From: Desmodesmus armatus
Lineage: Eukaryota > Chlorophyta > Chlorophyceae > Sphaeropleales > Scenedesmaceae
DNA: 64,000 nt
Direction of reading: 5' to 3'
Assembly (NCBI GenBank): GCA_007449985.2
Contig: VIIQ02000592.1
Location: forward strand, 744,001-808,000
Part shown: positions 35,923-47,300 of the stretch, piece after piece
Position numbering within the stretch: position 1 is the stretch's first letter
Layout: every line of letters begins with the position of its first letter
Translations under genes and position numbers: made by a program
Notes under the pieces: generated by a model
The model's database searches: none
What the model was told of the DNA's origin: nothing
Seen by the model: only the letters and a program-made list of their open reading frames with translations

Positions 35923-36222
35923 GGTGTGGGCGACGTTATGTAAAGCTGGCACAACCAGTATGAGTCCACAGGATTGGCAGAGCGTAGTCAATAAGCTGTG
36001 TATGTCATCTCCCAACAGCCTGTCGTTAAATCATGAGACGGTTGGATCATTCATGGCTCGTTCATGGCGGACTTGACAGGCTGGGGCCATATCGGTGAAC
36101 AAAAAGGCGTCAATAATTCCAACCTTATCGTTTCAAAGTCACACAGGGCCTGCCGACAGCAAACTAGCTGATACAACTAAGCCTACTCAGCTGGGTGATC
36201 CAGAACAGAAGCAGCAGACAAC
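35923..36222. other. Divergent promoter region of KDSR and FAM192A-like gene
   Basis: 300 bases between opposite start codons, holding both 5' UTRs. Part of it (36015 down to 35923) reads open with the KDSR frame but starts with TTG only. Confidence 0.6.
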
Positions 36223-38092
36223 ATGGAACGACGCCCCGTGGCTATGGTCAGGCTGGAACAGTAAGCATCCAAATCTGTTTTTTACCCTGCTGCCCGTTGC
36301 TATGCTGGGAGCTCCAGCCAGTGGCACACACCCTCAGCAGCAGTACTGCAGCAGCAACACCACTGCTGCTTGCCTTTGCGCAGGCCCGAAGAGGTTTATG
36401 AAGTGGAAGCTGTGTTTGGGCGTGATGCATCTTCAGTGTTCCCCAACATGAACAAGGATGACGACCCCATGGAGGCCCTCAAAGCCAGCATAGGTGCCAA
36501 GCGCTTCGTGTCTGAAACAGAGGTGTGCTGGGGTGCACTGCTTGGCTTGCAGCACTGCAGCTGCCCTTGGTATGGTAGTGATGGGCACAAGTGCAGAGCA
36601 CCCGGTCATCAGCCCGGTAAGCTGTGCTGCACCGCACACCACACGGTGGATGTCTGGCTAGCTTACTGGCTGGGTCTGGCTAGCAAGACAACAAGCATAG
36701 CGGCAGCAGCTGCTGCTGCTGCTATGCTTATTACTGCAACTGCAGAACAATTTCACGCCCAGCCTGCTGACCCTGTGCTCCATACCTTCCCTTCCGTCCC
36801 TGTGTGCTGCTGTGTGTGTATGTCAGCTTGAGGAAATCAAGAAGGCTCGCGGGTTGACTGTTGATGACGGCACAGCTGAGCCCGACAGACCGCTGGCAGA
36901 GATCTTGGCTGAGCGCAAGAAGGCAAAGCAGGATGCATTCGAGGACCAGTGGAAGCAGATGAAGACAGGTGAGGCAGTCACTGTGCAGCTGCAGCAGTAC
37001 GGTGCAGTGCAGTACTGTGGTGTACAGTGCAGAATTATGGGAAAAGGGAGTAGTGGGGTGTGCAGCTGTAGCAGTACAATGGCGTATAGTGCAGTACCAG
37101 GGGACAGGGAGTAGTGGGGTGTACAGCTGGTGGTTCAGGTTTGCACGAAACATGCCTTGCGCATGTTCAATCAGGTCTCAGCAGCAGTGTCGTCCCATCA
37201 TATCAGAGGGGTGGGCGGGGGGGGGGGGGGGGGGGCAGCCAGTGCACACGAGGGATTGGAGCTCGGCAGGCTGAGGCGGGCAGGGGAGGGCAAAGGGGGG
37301 AAGGGGGCACAACACACGCTCAGCGTTTAGCGTGAGCCTTGTATACACGTGCCGACTGCAGCCGCAGCCACCATACTGCTTGGCATGGAAGGATAGCCGG
37401 AATGTGGGTTACTGACTTGCACGATGCGCAATGGTCGACCCTGTCAGGGCCTGGTTGAAACAACGTTTTCTGTGTCTGCGCTCTGGCTTTGGTGCCGACT
37501 TAACGCCGTCTGCGCTGACTTGGTGTGTATGTTGTTGCGTACCTGTGCAGGCAAGAACCGGCCGCTAGACCCCGATGAGTTGGAGTTCCTTGAGACCCTC
37601 GCACAGCGTGAGGCAGACGAGCAGCGGCGCGTGCACTCACAGGAGCAGGCAGACCTAGACGCCTACAGGCAAGCAGTGGCAGCAGCAGCGGAGGCTAAGG
37701 CAGCTGCAGCAGCAGCCACAGCTGGGGAGGATGGCATTGACGCGCTTGCAGAATTTTCAGGACGAGATCTGGAAGCATCCGCAGCAGCAGCAGCAGCTGC
37801 GGCGGCAGAAGCAGGTCCTAGCAGCAGTGGAGGCTTGGCAGCACCTCCAGCAGCAGCAGCTAGTCGGAAGGCAGTAGGGCCTGCTAGCATAAAAAGCAAT
37901 AAGGCGTCGCTGCCTGTACTGACGCCGTTGGTGCGGGTGAAGCCAAAGGGTGCTGCTGGGGAGTCTGAGCAGAGGGGCAGTAAACGACCCAAGCTGCAGG
38001 ATGGGATTTCCGCTGTCCCCACGGAGCAGGCGCAGCTGCCGGCAGTTGGGTTGGAAGGATTGTTGGGTGGGTACGCGAGTGACTCTGACTGA
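36223..38092 (+). CDS. FAM192A/NIP30-domain protein (PSME3-interacting protein family), 286 aa, 4 exons
   Basis: Nuclear protein family; the human member PIP30 binds the PA28-gamma proteasome activator. Exons 36223-36260, 36384-36522, 36827-36968 and 37551-38092 join in phase, giving MERRPVAMVRLEQPEEVYEV, then the NIP30 N-terminal signature AKRFVSETELEEIKKARG, a Lys/Glu-rich helix AEILAERKKAKQDAFEDQWK, and the conserved NRPLDPDELEFLETLAQREA with a following charged coiled coil. The tail is Ala-rich and basic and ends LLGGYASDSD, like the acidic Ser/Asp C-terminus of the family. Without the short first exon, translation could begin at the in-frame ATG at 36448, but the 36223 start joins perfectly to exon 2. 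A poly-G run (37217-37235) sits in intron 3. Confidence 0.85.
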
Positions 38093-39212
38093 CAAACACA
38101 CCTGCTGGTGAGATCTAGGGGCAGGGGTGTGTGGTTGATGTGGTGTTGCGGAGCTTTGGGCTTTGGCTGAGGGGCATATTCGGGCGCTGAAACATTGCGC
38201 CCGCGCCTGGTTAGGCTGGCATCTGTTACTGCAAGCTGCTGGGTTCTGGACACGACAGGTGCTTTTCAAAATCGTGGCTCATGGATGGCAATTCCAGTGG
38301 CTCGATAGGTGTACCAGCAAGACAGGGTGTCACAGAGCTGGCGATGTTACAGTGTCACGGTGTCAGCAAGCACTGCTCCAACATGCAACCAGCACTTGCA
38401 TCAGGCACCACAGAAAGTCCCCCACCCCAAACCAATGCTGCTGTAAGTCCCATATGACGGCTGTGGCGTCGCCAAGTCGCACTATGCACATGTAGGTCAC
38501 ACATGCTGCATGCAAAGCCCTCGACCGGTGCCCAGCCCTCCACACTAGCCCTCCACTGATGCCTGGCTCTCCACTCTTTGCACCCGGACACCAGGTGGTG
38601 GATAGTGCTGCAGCACCATGGCGACCACAGACAACTGCAGCCCCAGGTCACGCAGCATCCATCAAGCTCACTCAACACAGCAACCCCGAGCATCAGTGAC
38701 GCTCGGCACAACTTCTGGGACACAAGCAACAAACCCAGCAACCCTCTCCTCTCATCACACGCAGTGCTGAGCTCTGTGACCACAACTGCATGTTGTACAG
38801 CCATCGAGGTGACCCTCTCACAAACTCTCTCACTCTGTGTGCCTGCAGATACATGTAGGTAGCCGGTGCCTGGGCATGGCACAGGGACAGCCTGTTCCAA
38901 AACCTGTCATGTACCTCTGGCAGCACCCACTAACCAACGACAGCAGAATGAATGATCCCACCACATACGGGGCGCATGCCGTGTGCAGAAGCGCCAGAAG
39001 CCGAATGAGCCTCCACTGCCGCCAGTGCTGTCCCGCTGATTGGAACCTGGTGTGCACACCAGGTGATGGCCTCACTCAGGGTGTGATTGCACCCAAGTGC
39101 TTCCCTCACAATCCTGCTGCCGACCACCACCTCTCTGCTGGCAGCTATGGCTGTATGCCAACAGCACTTTGCATACACCTACTATAGCAGGACGACCTGT
39201 GCTGGGGACTAC
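38093..39212. other. Convergent intergenic region with no recognisable gene
   Basis: Between the 3' ends of the FAM192A-like gene and FTSHI3. A plus-strand TGTAA at 38442-38446 and a minus-strand one (TTACA at 38347-38351) are candidate poly(A) signals, though distant. I looked for a zinc-protease HEXXH exon on the minus strand here and found none. Confidence 0.5.
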
Positions 39213-42200
39213 CTAAGACGTGGCCACCTTGACAGCCTGCTCTCTCTGCTGCTGCTGCAAGCCCTTCATCAGCCACTTGCCCAGCCGCTTGCCTAGCGCA
39301 GACTGAGCAGCGCCGTTGCCGTTGACTCCATACCTGAGCACAACAGAGGCGGCACACAGCACGAAGCATGTCAACGCATATGGGGGCTGGGGTATATCCC
39401 CATCTTAGGGTTTCAGCCACCTCAACCCTGGCAGGCAATTATATTGATGTGTGGCAAATGTGTCTGCATGTAACATTCTTTCTCTCTTTCATATGGCTTG
39501 GCAACATGCAGCCAGCAGCCAGCAGCACAACAAAACCGCAGCAAGCAGGCAGAAATGGCACATATGCGGTACGGCCACAGGCAGCAGGCAACAGCTGAAC
39601 ACCTGTTTTCTTCGCCAAGTACAAAGATACCGCTGCAACAACCAAGCAGCTTCTGCCACGTCAGCACTAACTTCGTGCTGAAGATGCAGAAACTGCTCGC
39701 TCATTGCAGCGGTATCTTTGTACTTGACGAAACAAGTCTCAGACTGAATGCAGCTGGAAGTTTTATGAGCAGGCAACGCAGTTGCTCGCTTGCAGCACGC
39801 CCCAACCTCACCCCGCACAGCACAAATCCGACCGACCGCCTCTCCATCGCATTGATAGGACAGGCACTGTTTGCGTCAGGCGGCTGGCGCATTCAGAGCT
39901 TACCCTACTGGGACGCCAAGCAAGGCTGCAGGCGTCTTGCCTTGCTGACAGACATGCCTACCCCGACAGACACCCACCTCTCCCCTAGGCTGAGCCGTGG
40001 GCTCTCCCCTCACCCCCTCCGTGTGCCCACCACCCTCCCTGCCCTCACCCCCTGCATGTGCCCCCCCCCCTCCAGTCTAGCTGGGCCATGAGCACCCCCC
40101 CTCCAACAAAACTAGACTGGGCTGTGTGCGCCCCCCCCCTCCACCTCACCGTGTGCGGCTGAGTCCCTCCAGCAGCTCCGCCAGGCCCACCGCCTCCCCA
40201 CCACGCCGCGCCGTCAGCAGCAGCGCCTCATTCACAATGTTGGACAACTCAGCACCTAGGCAGGACAAACAGACAACCAGAGTCAACATCAACAGAGGCC
40301 AACCAATGATGCACCTGCAGCAACTGCGCGGCCTGTCGACCTGGAAATTTGCGGTGCCCACCAAGTTCTGGCAGGGGGGGACGTCATGATGGCATCATAT
40401 CAAAAGAGGAGTGGTTGACATGAATTGAAAGGCAAGCTGTATGCTTTGTGAGGGCATCCACTTGACACCACCACACTGAGTGCCAGAAGCAGCCCCCTCA
40501 GCCGTTGAACCTGTTCAGCACCCCATCAAGCTCAGTCTTAAGGCACTGCAAAGCCAGGGCCACAGCCTTGCTGGTGATCATCACCATGATGGTATTGGTC
40601 AAAATCCACCCACGCACCTGAGAAGCCTGCGGTGAGTGTGGCCAGCTGGCGTGCGAGCTGTGTTTTGTCACCAGCTGACTCGTCCAGTGTGACGCCGCGC
40701 AGGTGTACGCCCAGGATGGCAGCACGCCCCGCCTCATCTGGCAGTGGCACCGTCACACGGCGGCTGATGCGGCCCTGCAGGGACAACCAGCAAGACAGCT
40801 AGTTAGTCGGCAGCACAACCTGTAAGACAGCTAGCTAATCATCTGGCAGCGGCACTGTCACACGGCGACTGATTCGGCCCTGCAGGGGTAACTAGGAGGA
40901 CAGCTAGCCTGAAGTTGCAGATGGAGCTGTTGAGTTGGCGGAAGAATGAGTATGTTATCAAAACAGCACAACCTGTGACTGCGCGTGGCACTTTCAACCT
41001 GCACACAGATAGGCGCAGCATGACATTTGAAGGAGTGGTCAAAATCACCGACAATCGGTGAACTATGGGCAGAATCCACTCTATCTTTATGTGTGTGTGT
41101 GAGCTTGAGCGCATCATGACTCACCGGGCGCAGCAGTGCTGGGTCCAGCACATCCACCCTGTTGGTGGCAGCCAGCAGCATCACACCAGTGCGGCCCTCA
41201 AAGCCATCCAGCTCAGTCAGCAGCTGGTTGAGGGTCTGGTCACGCCTGCAGCACAGCAACACAACACAGCACAGCACAACACAGCACAACACAACACAAG
41301 CAGTGGTCAGGAAGGCTGGGGCACTGCCTGTTTTTAGTGCGGAGCACAATAATCACGCATGTCCCCTAGTGTAGGTTGGTGCCGAGCGCGGCCCTGGTAA
41401 TGACTGGCTCAACAAAAGATGCTCCTATAAGGTTTTGAGTCAGAGTCACACATGTCAGCCAAGTCACACTCACTCATCGTTGAAGCCGGTTCCACGCTTG
41501 CCACCAATGGCATCCAGCTCGTCGATGAACACCACACAGGGGGAGCACTTGCGCGCCTCAGCAAACAACTCACGCACACGCGCGGCACCACTGCAGATAG
41601 GAATGAAGTACGGCTTAGTGTGTGTAAGACACGTGTCTTACACACACAACACACAGCCGAGTGTCAAGCACGCCCACGCTCGACACACAGCACCAGCTCT
41701 GGAGCTGATGATCAGCACATCACCCATGCAGGTTATTGCTGGCGGCTGGTTGTACACCCGCCGAAACACAGCACAGCACCGAACAGCACTTGAGAGCGAT
41801 GCGTACTTGTTGGCGTTGTCGCACTCAGTCACAGCCCCAGCTTTCGGTATGGAGCCGTCACAGAGTGCAACACCGCCAGCAAGTGCGCGTCGTCTTCCAG
41901 TGCTGTTAGGTGACTGCCACTGCCTGCCTAAAGCTGACCTGCCTGCGGCTAAACCTGCAAATTTGACACCCCACAATTGCCGAAGTAATTCGTTTGTGAA
42001 ATTTTGATAACATTACTCACCGTCCCACAAACAGCTCCACAAACTCGCTGGCAGAGACGGCAATGAAGGGCACTCCAGCCTCTCCTGCAACGGCCTTGGC
42101 CAGCAGGGTCTTGCCGGTGCCTGGGGGGCCGCACAGCAGCACACCCGAGGGCATCTTGGCCCCAACCTTGGCGTACTGCTGGGCATTGCGGAGGCAGGCC

Positions 42201-44101
42201 ACCACCTCACGAAGCTCCTCCTTGGCAGACGACACACCTGAGTTTGTTTTTGGGGGGAGGGGGCGGGGGGGGGGGGGGGAGCGGACAGGCGGAGGGGGGC
42301 AGGGGGGGGGGGGTACAGCAGGAGGAGACAGGGCGGAACGAGGACGAGGGGCAGCAGGGCAGGCGTGGGTGATGTGCTGGGCATGTAGCAGGTAGATCGG
42401 TTGAAGGACGATCGACGCCGTCCCTGACAGAATGTTTGGTGGGGTTTGAAGGACCAGGAGGCAGCACACCTCAGCACCAGCTGTACTGCGCATGTCTTCC
42501 TTTAGCCACAGACAGGGAGAGCTGCAATCAGGCTGGCACTGCTATGTTCTTTACGCGTAAGTCTCAACAAGCTCCAGCTAGCACCCTCACCAGCGACATC
42601 AGCAAATGTGATCTGAGGCTTGTTGGGTCCGCCCTTGTTGCGCCGCTTCGCTGCTGTGCCATTCCTGCTGTCCATGGCTCTGAACACCAGCAGCAGCAGC
42701 GGCAGCAGGGGGATCCACAGGGCCAACATGGTGAGCAGCATCTGCTGCAGCTGCTGCTGGAAGGAGGCACGCACCACTGCAAACTCAACACCTGCGGTGG
42801 AACAGCAGACAGACATCAGGGCAGAGCAAGGGGTTTGTGTTGAACAGTGACACAAATTGTACTGGCCATTACTTGCATAGGCCGCAACTACAGTGGCTAC
42901 AGTATCTATATGGACCAATCGCTTGCCAGTGCCTGTGTGTTTGTGTCTGTCTACTGGGCGGCAGCAAGCACGGCTGGGTGGCATCCGGACTTGTATCAGA
43001 CAACCCTTGCTTGGAACGAAGGCCAGCACACATACAGCACCAACAGCAGCGCTGCGAGTGCCCAAAGCTGGGGTGCTGGTTGCAAGCAGGCCTGGTGCAC
43101 TGCTGCTAGCCCAAGGCCTTGCTGTGTGTGTTGCACACATGCAACACATGCGCGTCACATGCAAGCAACTGCGCCCTACCTGCTTGCAACACCTTGCCCA
43201 CCAGCAACGGATCCTGCTTGTCTGCAAGTTTGATGAAGAAGCGCTTGTGGGGTGCAGGTGCTGCTGCTGCCGCGCCCGCAGCAGCTGCTGCTGCTGTGCC
43301 AGTAGAAGCTGCTGCTGCAAGTGCTGCCGCGCTGGCTTTGCCGCTGCTGGCCTTTGCACCAGCTGCTGCTGATGCTGCCCCACCTGCCGCAGCTGCAGCT
43401 TCCTGAGGCAGCAGCTCAAACATAAGCTTGCTGCTGGCTGCTTCAAGGCGAGCTGCCTTGACTTTGCCGCTGTCCAGCATCGTGACAAAGTCACTGTAGA
43501 GCACTTCACGGGGTGCTGTGCGGGCCTGGTGTGCTATTGAGAAGCGCACCACTAGCAGCACACACCCCATCATGCAGCCGAGTATCAACACCCGCAGCTG
43601 CTGCAGCAGAGCCCTGATGTTCAGGCGGGCGTCTTGACCCTCTGCCACTTTGGATAAGAATGGCAGCCTGCTGACATTGCGTTTTAGCCAGCGCAGGGGG
43701 CCACGCCGTTGCTGAGGGTCTGGTTGCTGAGGCTGCTTCTGCTTCTGCTGCTGCTGCTGCTTGGGTGCTAAAACTATGTCTGCCTCGACAACCTCAGTCC
43801 GTTGTGGCCCGTCACGCCGTTGGCTTTGCGTCCGACCCGGCTTGAGGTGCTGCTGCTGCTGCTGCCTGCGAGCCAGGGATGCCACCCGCTGCACACCTGG
43901 CTGTGTGTGCCTGCATGCTGCAGGGAGGAAGCCACTTCCCAGACGTATGTGAGTCTGCATGCCCAGGTTTGCATGCATGACGTTGATGTGTTGGGCAATG
44001 TGTGGTGCTCCCTCTGCTGCTGTGTGCGAGGTTTGTCGAGTGACTGGCCCAATCGGCGAGGCAGACGGCAATTGGAGCACAACAGGTGACGCAATCAACA
44101 T
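39213..44101 (-). CDS. FTSHI3: Protease-less FtsH-like AAA ATPase, FTSHI3-like, about 653 aa, 8 exons
   Basis: Plastid-type membrane AAA ATPase. Exons: 44101-43180, 42791-42591, 42237-42021, 41590-41474, 41245-41125, 40774-40618, 40255-40150, 39333-39213; all phases close. An N-terminal transit-like region is followed by a first membrane span ([20 protein letters not shown]), the FtsH lumenal domain ([20 protein letters not shown]) and a second span ([19 protein letters not shown]). The AAA module follows: [18 protein letters not shown], Walker A GPPGTGKT, Walker [15 protein letters not shown], sensor AATNRVD, and Arg fingers in LRPGRISRR. The C-terminal AAA helix [20 protein letters not shown] runs straight into [20 protein letters not shown] and stops 39 residues after exon 7, with no HEXXH protease domain. 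The short end after YG and the GRxSR motif resemble Arabidopsis FtsHi3. Start is the first ATG of the open exon. Confidence 0.88.
39600..39742. repeat. Long imperfect inverted repeat (hairpin) in last intron of FTSHI3
   Basis: Outer arms 39611-39638 and 39704-39731 are complementary at 27 of 28 positions. Inner arms (AGCAGCTTCTGC... before, GTGCTGAAGATGCAG... after) pair over about 23 bases with roughly five mismatches, around a 7-base loop TAACTTC near 39668-39674. The stem is about 50 bp or more, of the size and imperfection of an algal microRNA precursor or a small foldback element. Confidence 0.9.
40839..40887 (-). repeat. Copy of FTSHI3 exon 6 5' edge in the upstream intron
   Basis: 45 of 49 bases match 40734-40782, which covers the CCCTGCAG acceptor and the first 14 codons of exon 6. 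The copy still reads [14 protein letters not shown] with a working-looking acceptor. Downstream words (ACAGCTAG) repeat too, so the unit is a tandem duplication of about 105 bases. Confidence 0.92.
41255..41302. repeat. CAACA/GCACA short tandem repeat next to FTSHI3 exon 5 acceptor
   Basis: Reads as alternating TGTTG and TGTGC units on the transcribed strand, ending about 10 bases before the CTGCAG acceptor of exon 5 (exon starts at 41245). Confidence 0.8.
42254..42312. repeat. Poly-G-rich tract in FTSHI3 intron 2
   Basis: Several G runs (up to about 13) directly upstream of the exon 3 acceptor on the transcribed strand, where they read as an exceptionally long poly-C tract. Confidence 0.85.
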
Positions 44102-44355
44102 GCGCTGATTGCGACGCTGCTTGAACAAGGACTCGTCTTTGAGGCAGTTTGTCACAAACGGTATCACAAGTGGGGCACCATCATCGAGCTCATAGCTTTG
44201 CTGAAGACTGTTTGATTATCTTGGTTGCATCTCTGGTCTGTGGCATCTCTGGTCCGTGGCTAAACGCTGTTTGAACATGCACTCAGATCACTGATCCCAA
44301 CTGAGCAACATGAGCTCGAGTACGTCCTGAACCGACCACAGCAGCACTAGGATCA
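44102..44355. other. Compact divergent promoter of FTSHI3 and COG2
   Basis: Only 254 bases separate the two start codons. A short tandem repeat of GCATCTCTGGTCYGTG lies at about 44227-44260, the only structured motif seen, and may be a shared control element. Confidence 0.6.
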
Positions 44356-47300
44356 ATGTCCAGCCGTCATTCTGACCCTCAACCTCCTCCTGCTGGGAGC
44401 CAACAGCAGCAAGGAAGTCAGCAGCTGCAGCGGGGCCACAGTCATAGCGTCTGGCTTGCTCCAGAGCGCTTTGAGGCAGCAGACTTCAGCCCGGACCAGT
44501 GTGTAGCGGAGCTTCGCAGATATGTGAGTTTACATTGGTTAGCCAACACAGATGGGGTGCCGTACCGATGCACAGTAAGCTTGGGGGCTTCTGGCATCTT
44601 TTTACATCTGTCGTGTGTGCTGGGGTGCAGGTCCCGTTGCCCACTGTCAAGGCAGAGCTGCAGACACACCTCGTGCGGCTGAAAAATCAGGTGCGTGTGC
44701 TGTGTATCCTCTTGCTGTCGACTGACAGCTCTTTGCCCTCAGTAGCCATTCTCGAGTAGGTGGTTGGGCAGTGGTCAGTGGTGGTTGTGTACTGGCAGGC
44801 TTCGTCTGCTGTACGCAGTGATTCATCATCCCGGCCAGGTTGGTTTATGTGTGCTGATTGAGCTTCTGCTGTTCATGTGCTGCTCTTGTGCCTGCCTACA
44901 GCTTGTTGAGGCACTGAACGAGGACTACAGTGACTATGTGGGGCTCAGTGGGCAATTGTCAGGCTTGGAAGGGGCTGTGGTGCGCATGCGACAGCCCCTG
45001 TTGGAGATACAGGTGCGGCAAAATGTTACTTTTCAAACATCTTACAGCAGCTTGAAGTGATGACGAGGATGTGTTGAAGACGCTGCTCGGTCCTCATCTG
45101 ATAGTGAGGGTGGCGTATTTGTTGTCAAGCACGTGTGTCTCTTCCTTGAAGGCAGGAGCTACGATTGCAGCAGCTGAGCCAGTTTGGTGTGCCGTTCTTC
45201 CACACTTATTGCGACCTTGCTCTGCGCATGAAGTGTCTATTGTTGTATGCTCATGCTGCAGGCGAAGCTCTCAAGTGTGCAGGATTCACTCAAAGCTGAG
45301 CTCAACTCCCTTGAGCAGGTGGGGTGGGTGGTGGTTGCAGTGCCATGTCACAGCTGTGCGCTAGGCTAGCGCCGCTGACAAGGGCCAAAGGGTTATCTAG
45401 TCCCACGTAATCCTTAACCCTGACAAAGCAGCTCTGCGTCCTCATCATCACCCTGCGAGTGGCCAGTAGGGTGGGGAGGCACGTTTGTACTCTGACCTGC
45501 CTTCCTGTGGGTCAGCCATCAACGCAGGTTGCTTGACGCCGGGGATGCTCTCTACTCTCATTGTGGCAGCTTACTGCATATATGTGCAGGATTACAGCCA
45601 CTTTCCACATGCATGTTTTTCGCATACCAGGGTGCGTGCTGAGCTCACTGGCATACACTGAGCCTCCATGCTTGGTGCTGCTTGTCATCCCTGCAGGGCC
45701 TGCAGCGCCGCAGTGATGCAGCAGCAGCTCGTGCCACGTTGGAGCTGATGCAGGAGGTTGCTGCCAGCACAAGCAAAGTCGAGAAGCTGCTGAGCGAGCT
45801 GAACAGCAGCCAGCACACAGCCGCAGCAGCAGTAGCAGCCAGCAGCGCAGCAGGGCCCTCAGCAGCAGCAGGCAGTGCGGCCAGCGAAGGGGTTGGTGCT
45901 GCAGGAGGGGATGAGTTGGAGGAGAGGTGCCGGATGCTGCTGCGTGTCGCTGGGGAGGCAGCTCGCCTCATGTTCCTGGCAGAGAGAGGCAAGGTAAGGC
46001 CTGGGCAGCAACTGCTTCTGGCTGTTGGGGGTGCTGCGGGCTCCCAGCACGCATGATGCTGTACAGATGGGGCGCATTAACCCAGAGACATGCCCATGCG
46101 TACCACCCAGCAGCAAGCAACCTCACTCACTGCCCGGTCCTACAAGGCACCTGCAGACCTATCTGGATTCTGCTTCGCCATCAAACCAACAGGGATTGGA
46201 AACAATGCTACTGCCGACTCCACAGAAGCAGAGCACAGGCTGCAAAAGCGTCTTTTTGTAGAGCAATCCAGTGTGCCGGACAACATGCTGACACTGTGCT
46301 GCCGGGTGTGCCGCCTGTCTGCTGCAGCACCTGGCCTTTGTCAAGTCACTGGAGCGGCGTGTGGACGGAGTGCGCTTCGCCCTCAACAGACAGCTGCAGG
46401 CAGCCCTTGCCTCAGCACTCTCAGCACATGCATGGGGACCTGCAGGAAACTGCTTGAGGGGCTTCCTAGAGCTTGCAGAACCCACCCATGCAGAAGAGGG
46501 CCTAAGACAGCACCTCATCGGACCCCTAGTGCGACAGGTTGTTACAGAGGTGCGGCAGCAGCAGTTGCAAGGACAGGCAGCAGGCGGTGGTGCTGCTACT
46601 ACCAGCAATGGTACAGCAAGCAGCAGCAGTCCGCTGTCGCAGGTGGTGGCGATCGGCCTGTCGCGGCTGCGGGAGCAGGCGGGGCAGCTTTTGACACAGT
46701 TGACTGCGCCTGGCAGCGGTTTGGGAGGTATTGACTTCCTGGGAGCGGTGCTACTGACGGAGCTGTCGACAGCAGTGGCTGATGGACTGCCAGGTAGGGT
46801 CTGCTTCTGCAGAGCACCTGTGTGACAAAGGGAACTGTATCAGCAGCTGCTGCTGCTTATGTTGCAAAGGTTTGTTGCTTTTGTGCTGTGTCGTGTTGCT
46901 GACCTGTGCGGTTGGGTTTGTTGCAAGCTGCACATGGGGAGGCTTTGTTTCGGTCGTCAGCAAGCCAGGCAGTTTCTATGGCGGGCATATGGGCATGTCA
47001 CCTGGGGTTTCTGGTGGTTGTCACACTGTGTAGTGCAATGGCAATGTGCAGCAGATCCTGTGGAGGGCAGAAGTCACCCTAGCATGCTTCAAAACTGGAT
47101 GTCAGTCTGGGGTTCAGATGGTATGTGTTGGTTGAGCTCAGTGGTGCCCCCTTCTGGCGTCTGTTGTTGTTTGGGTACAAGTTATCGGCCCTAGGGGCAC
47201 CATCATGAGCCCTTGGCTCGCTGGTTGGCACCTTGTCCCGCTTACCTGTACTGTACTATATTGCACTGTACTGTACTGTACTGTACTGTACTGTACTGTA

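Noticed and set aside
36095..36451. Longer open frame upstream of the FAM192A-like gene as coding
   Set aside because: It has no ATG start and is in a different frame from the ATG at 36223, which splices in phase to exon 2.
38093..39212. Possible missing protease domain exon of the FtsH-like gene
   Set aside because: No HEXXH codon pattern was seen on the minus strand and exon 8 closes the frame cleanly with a stop.
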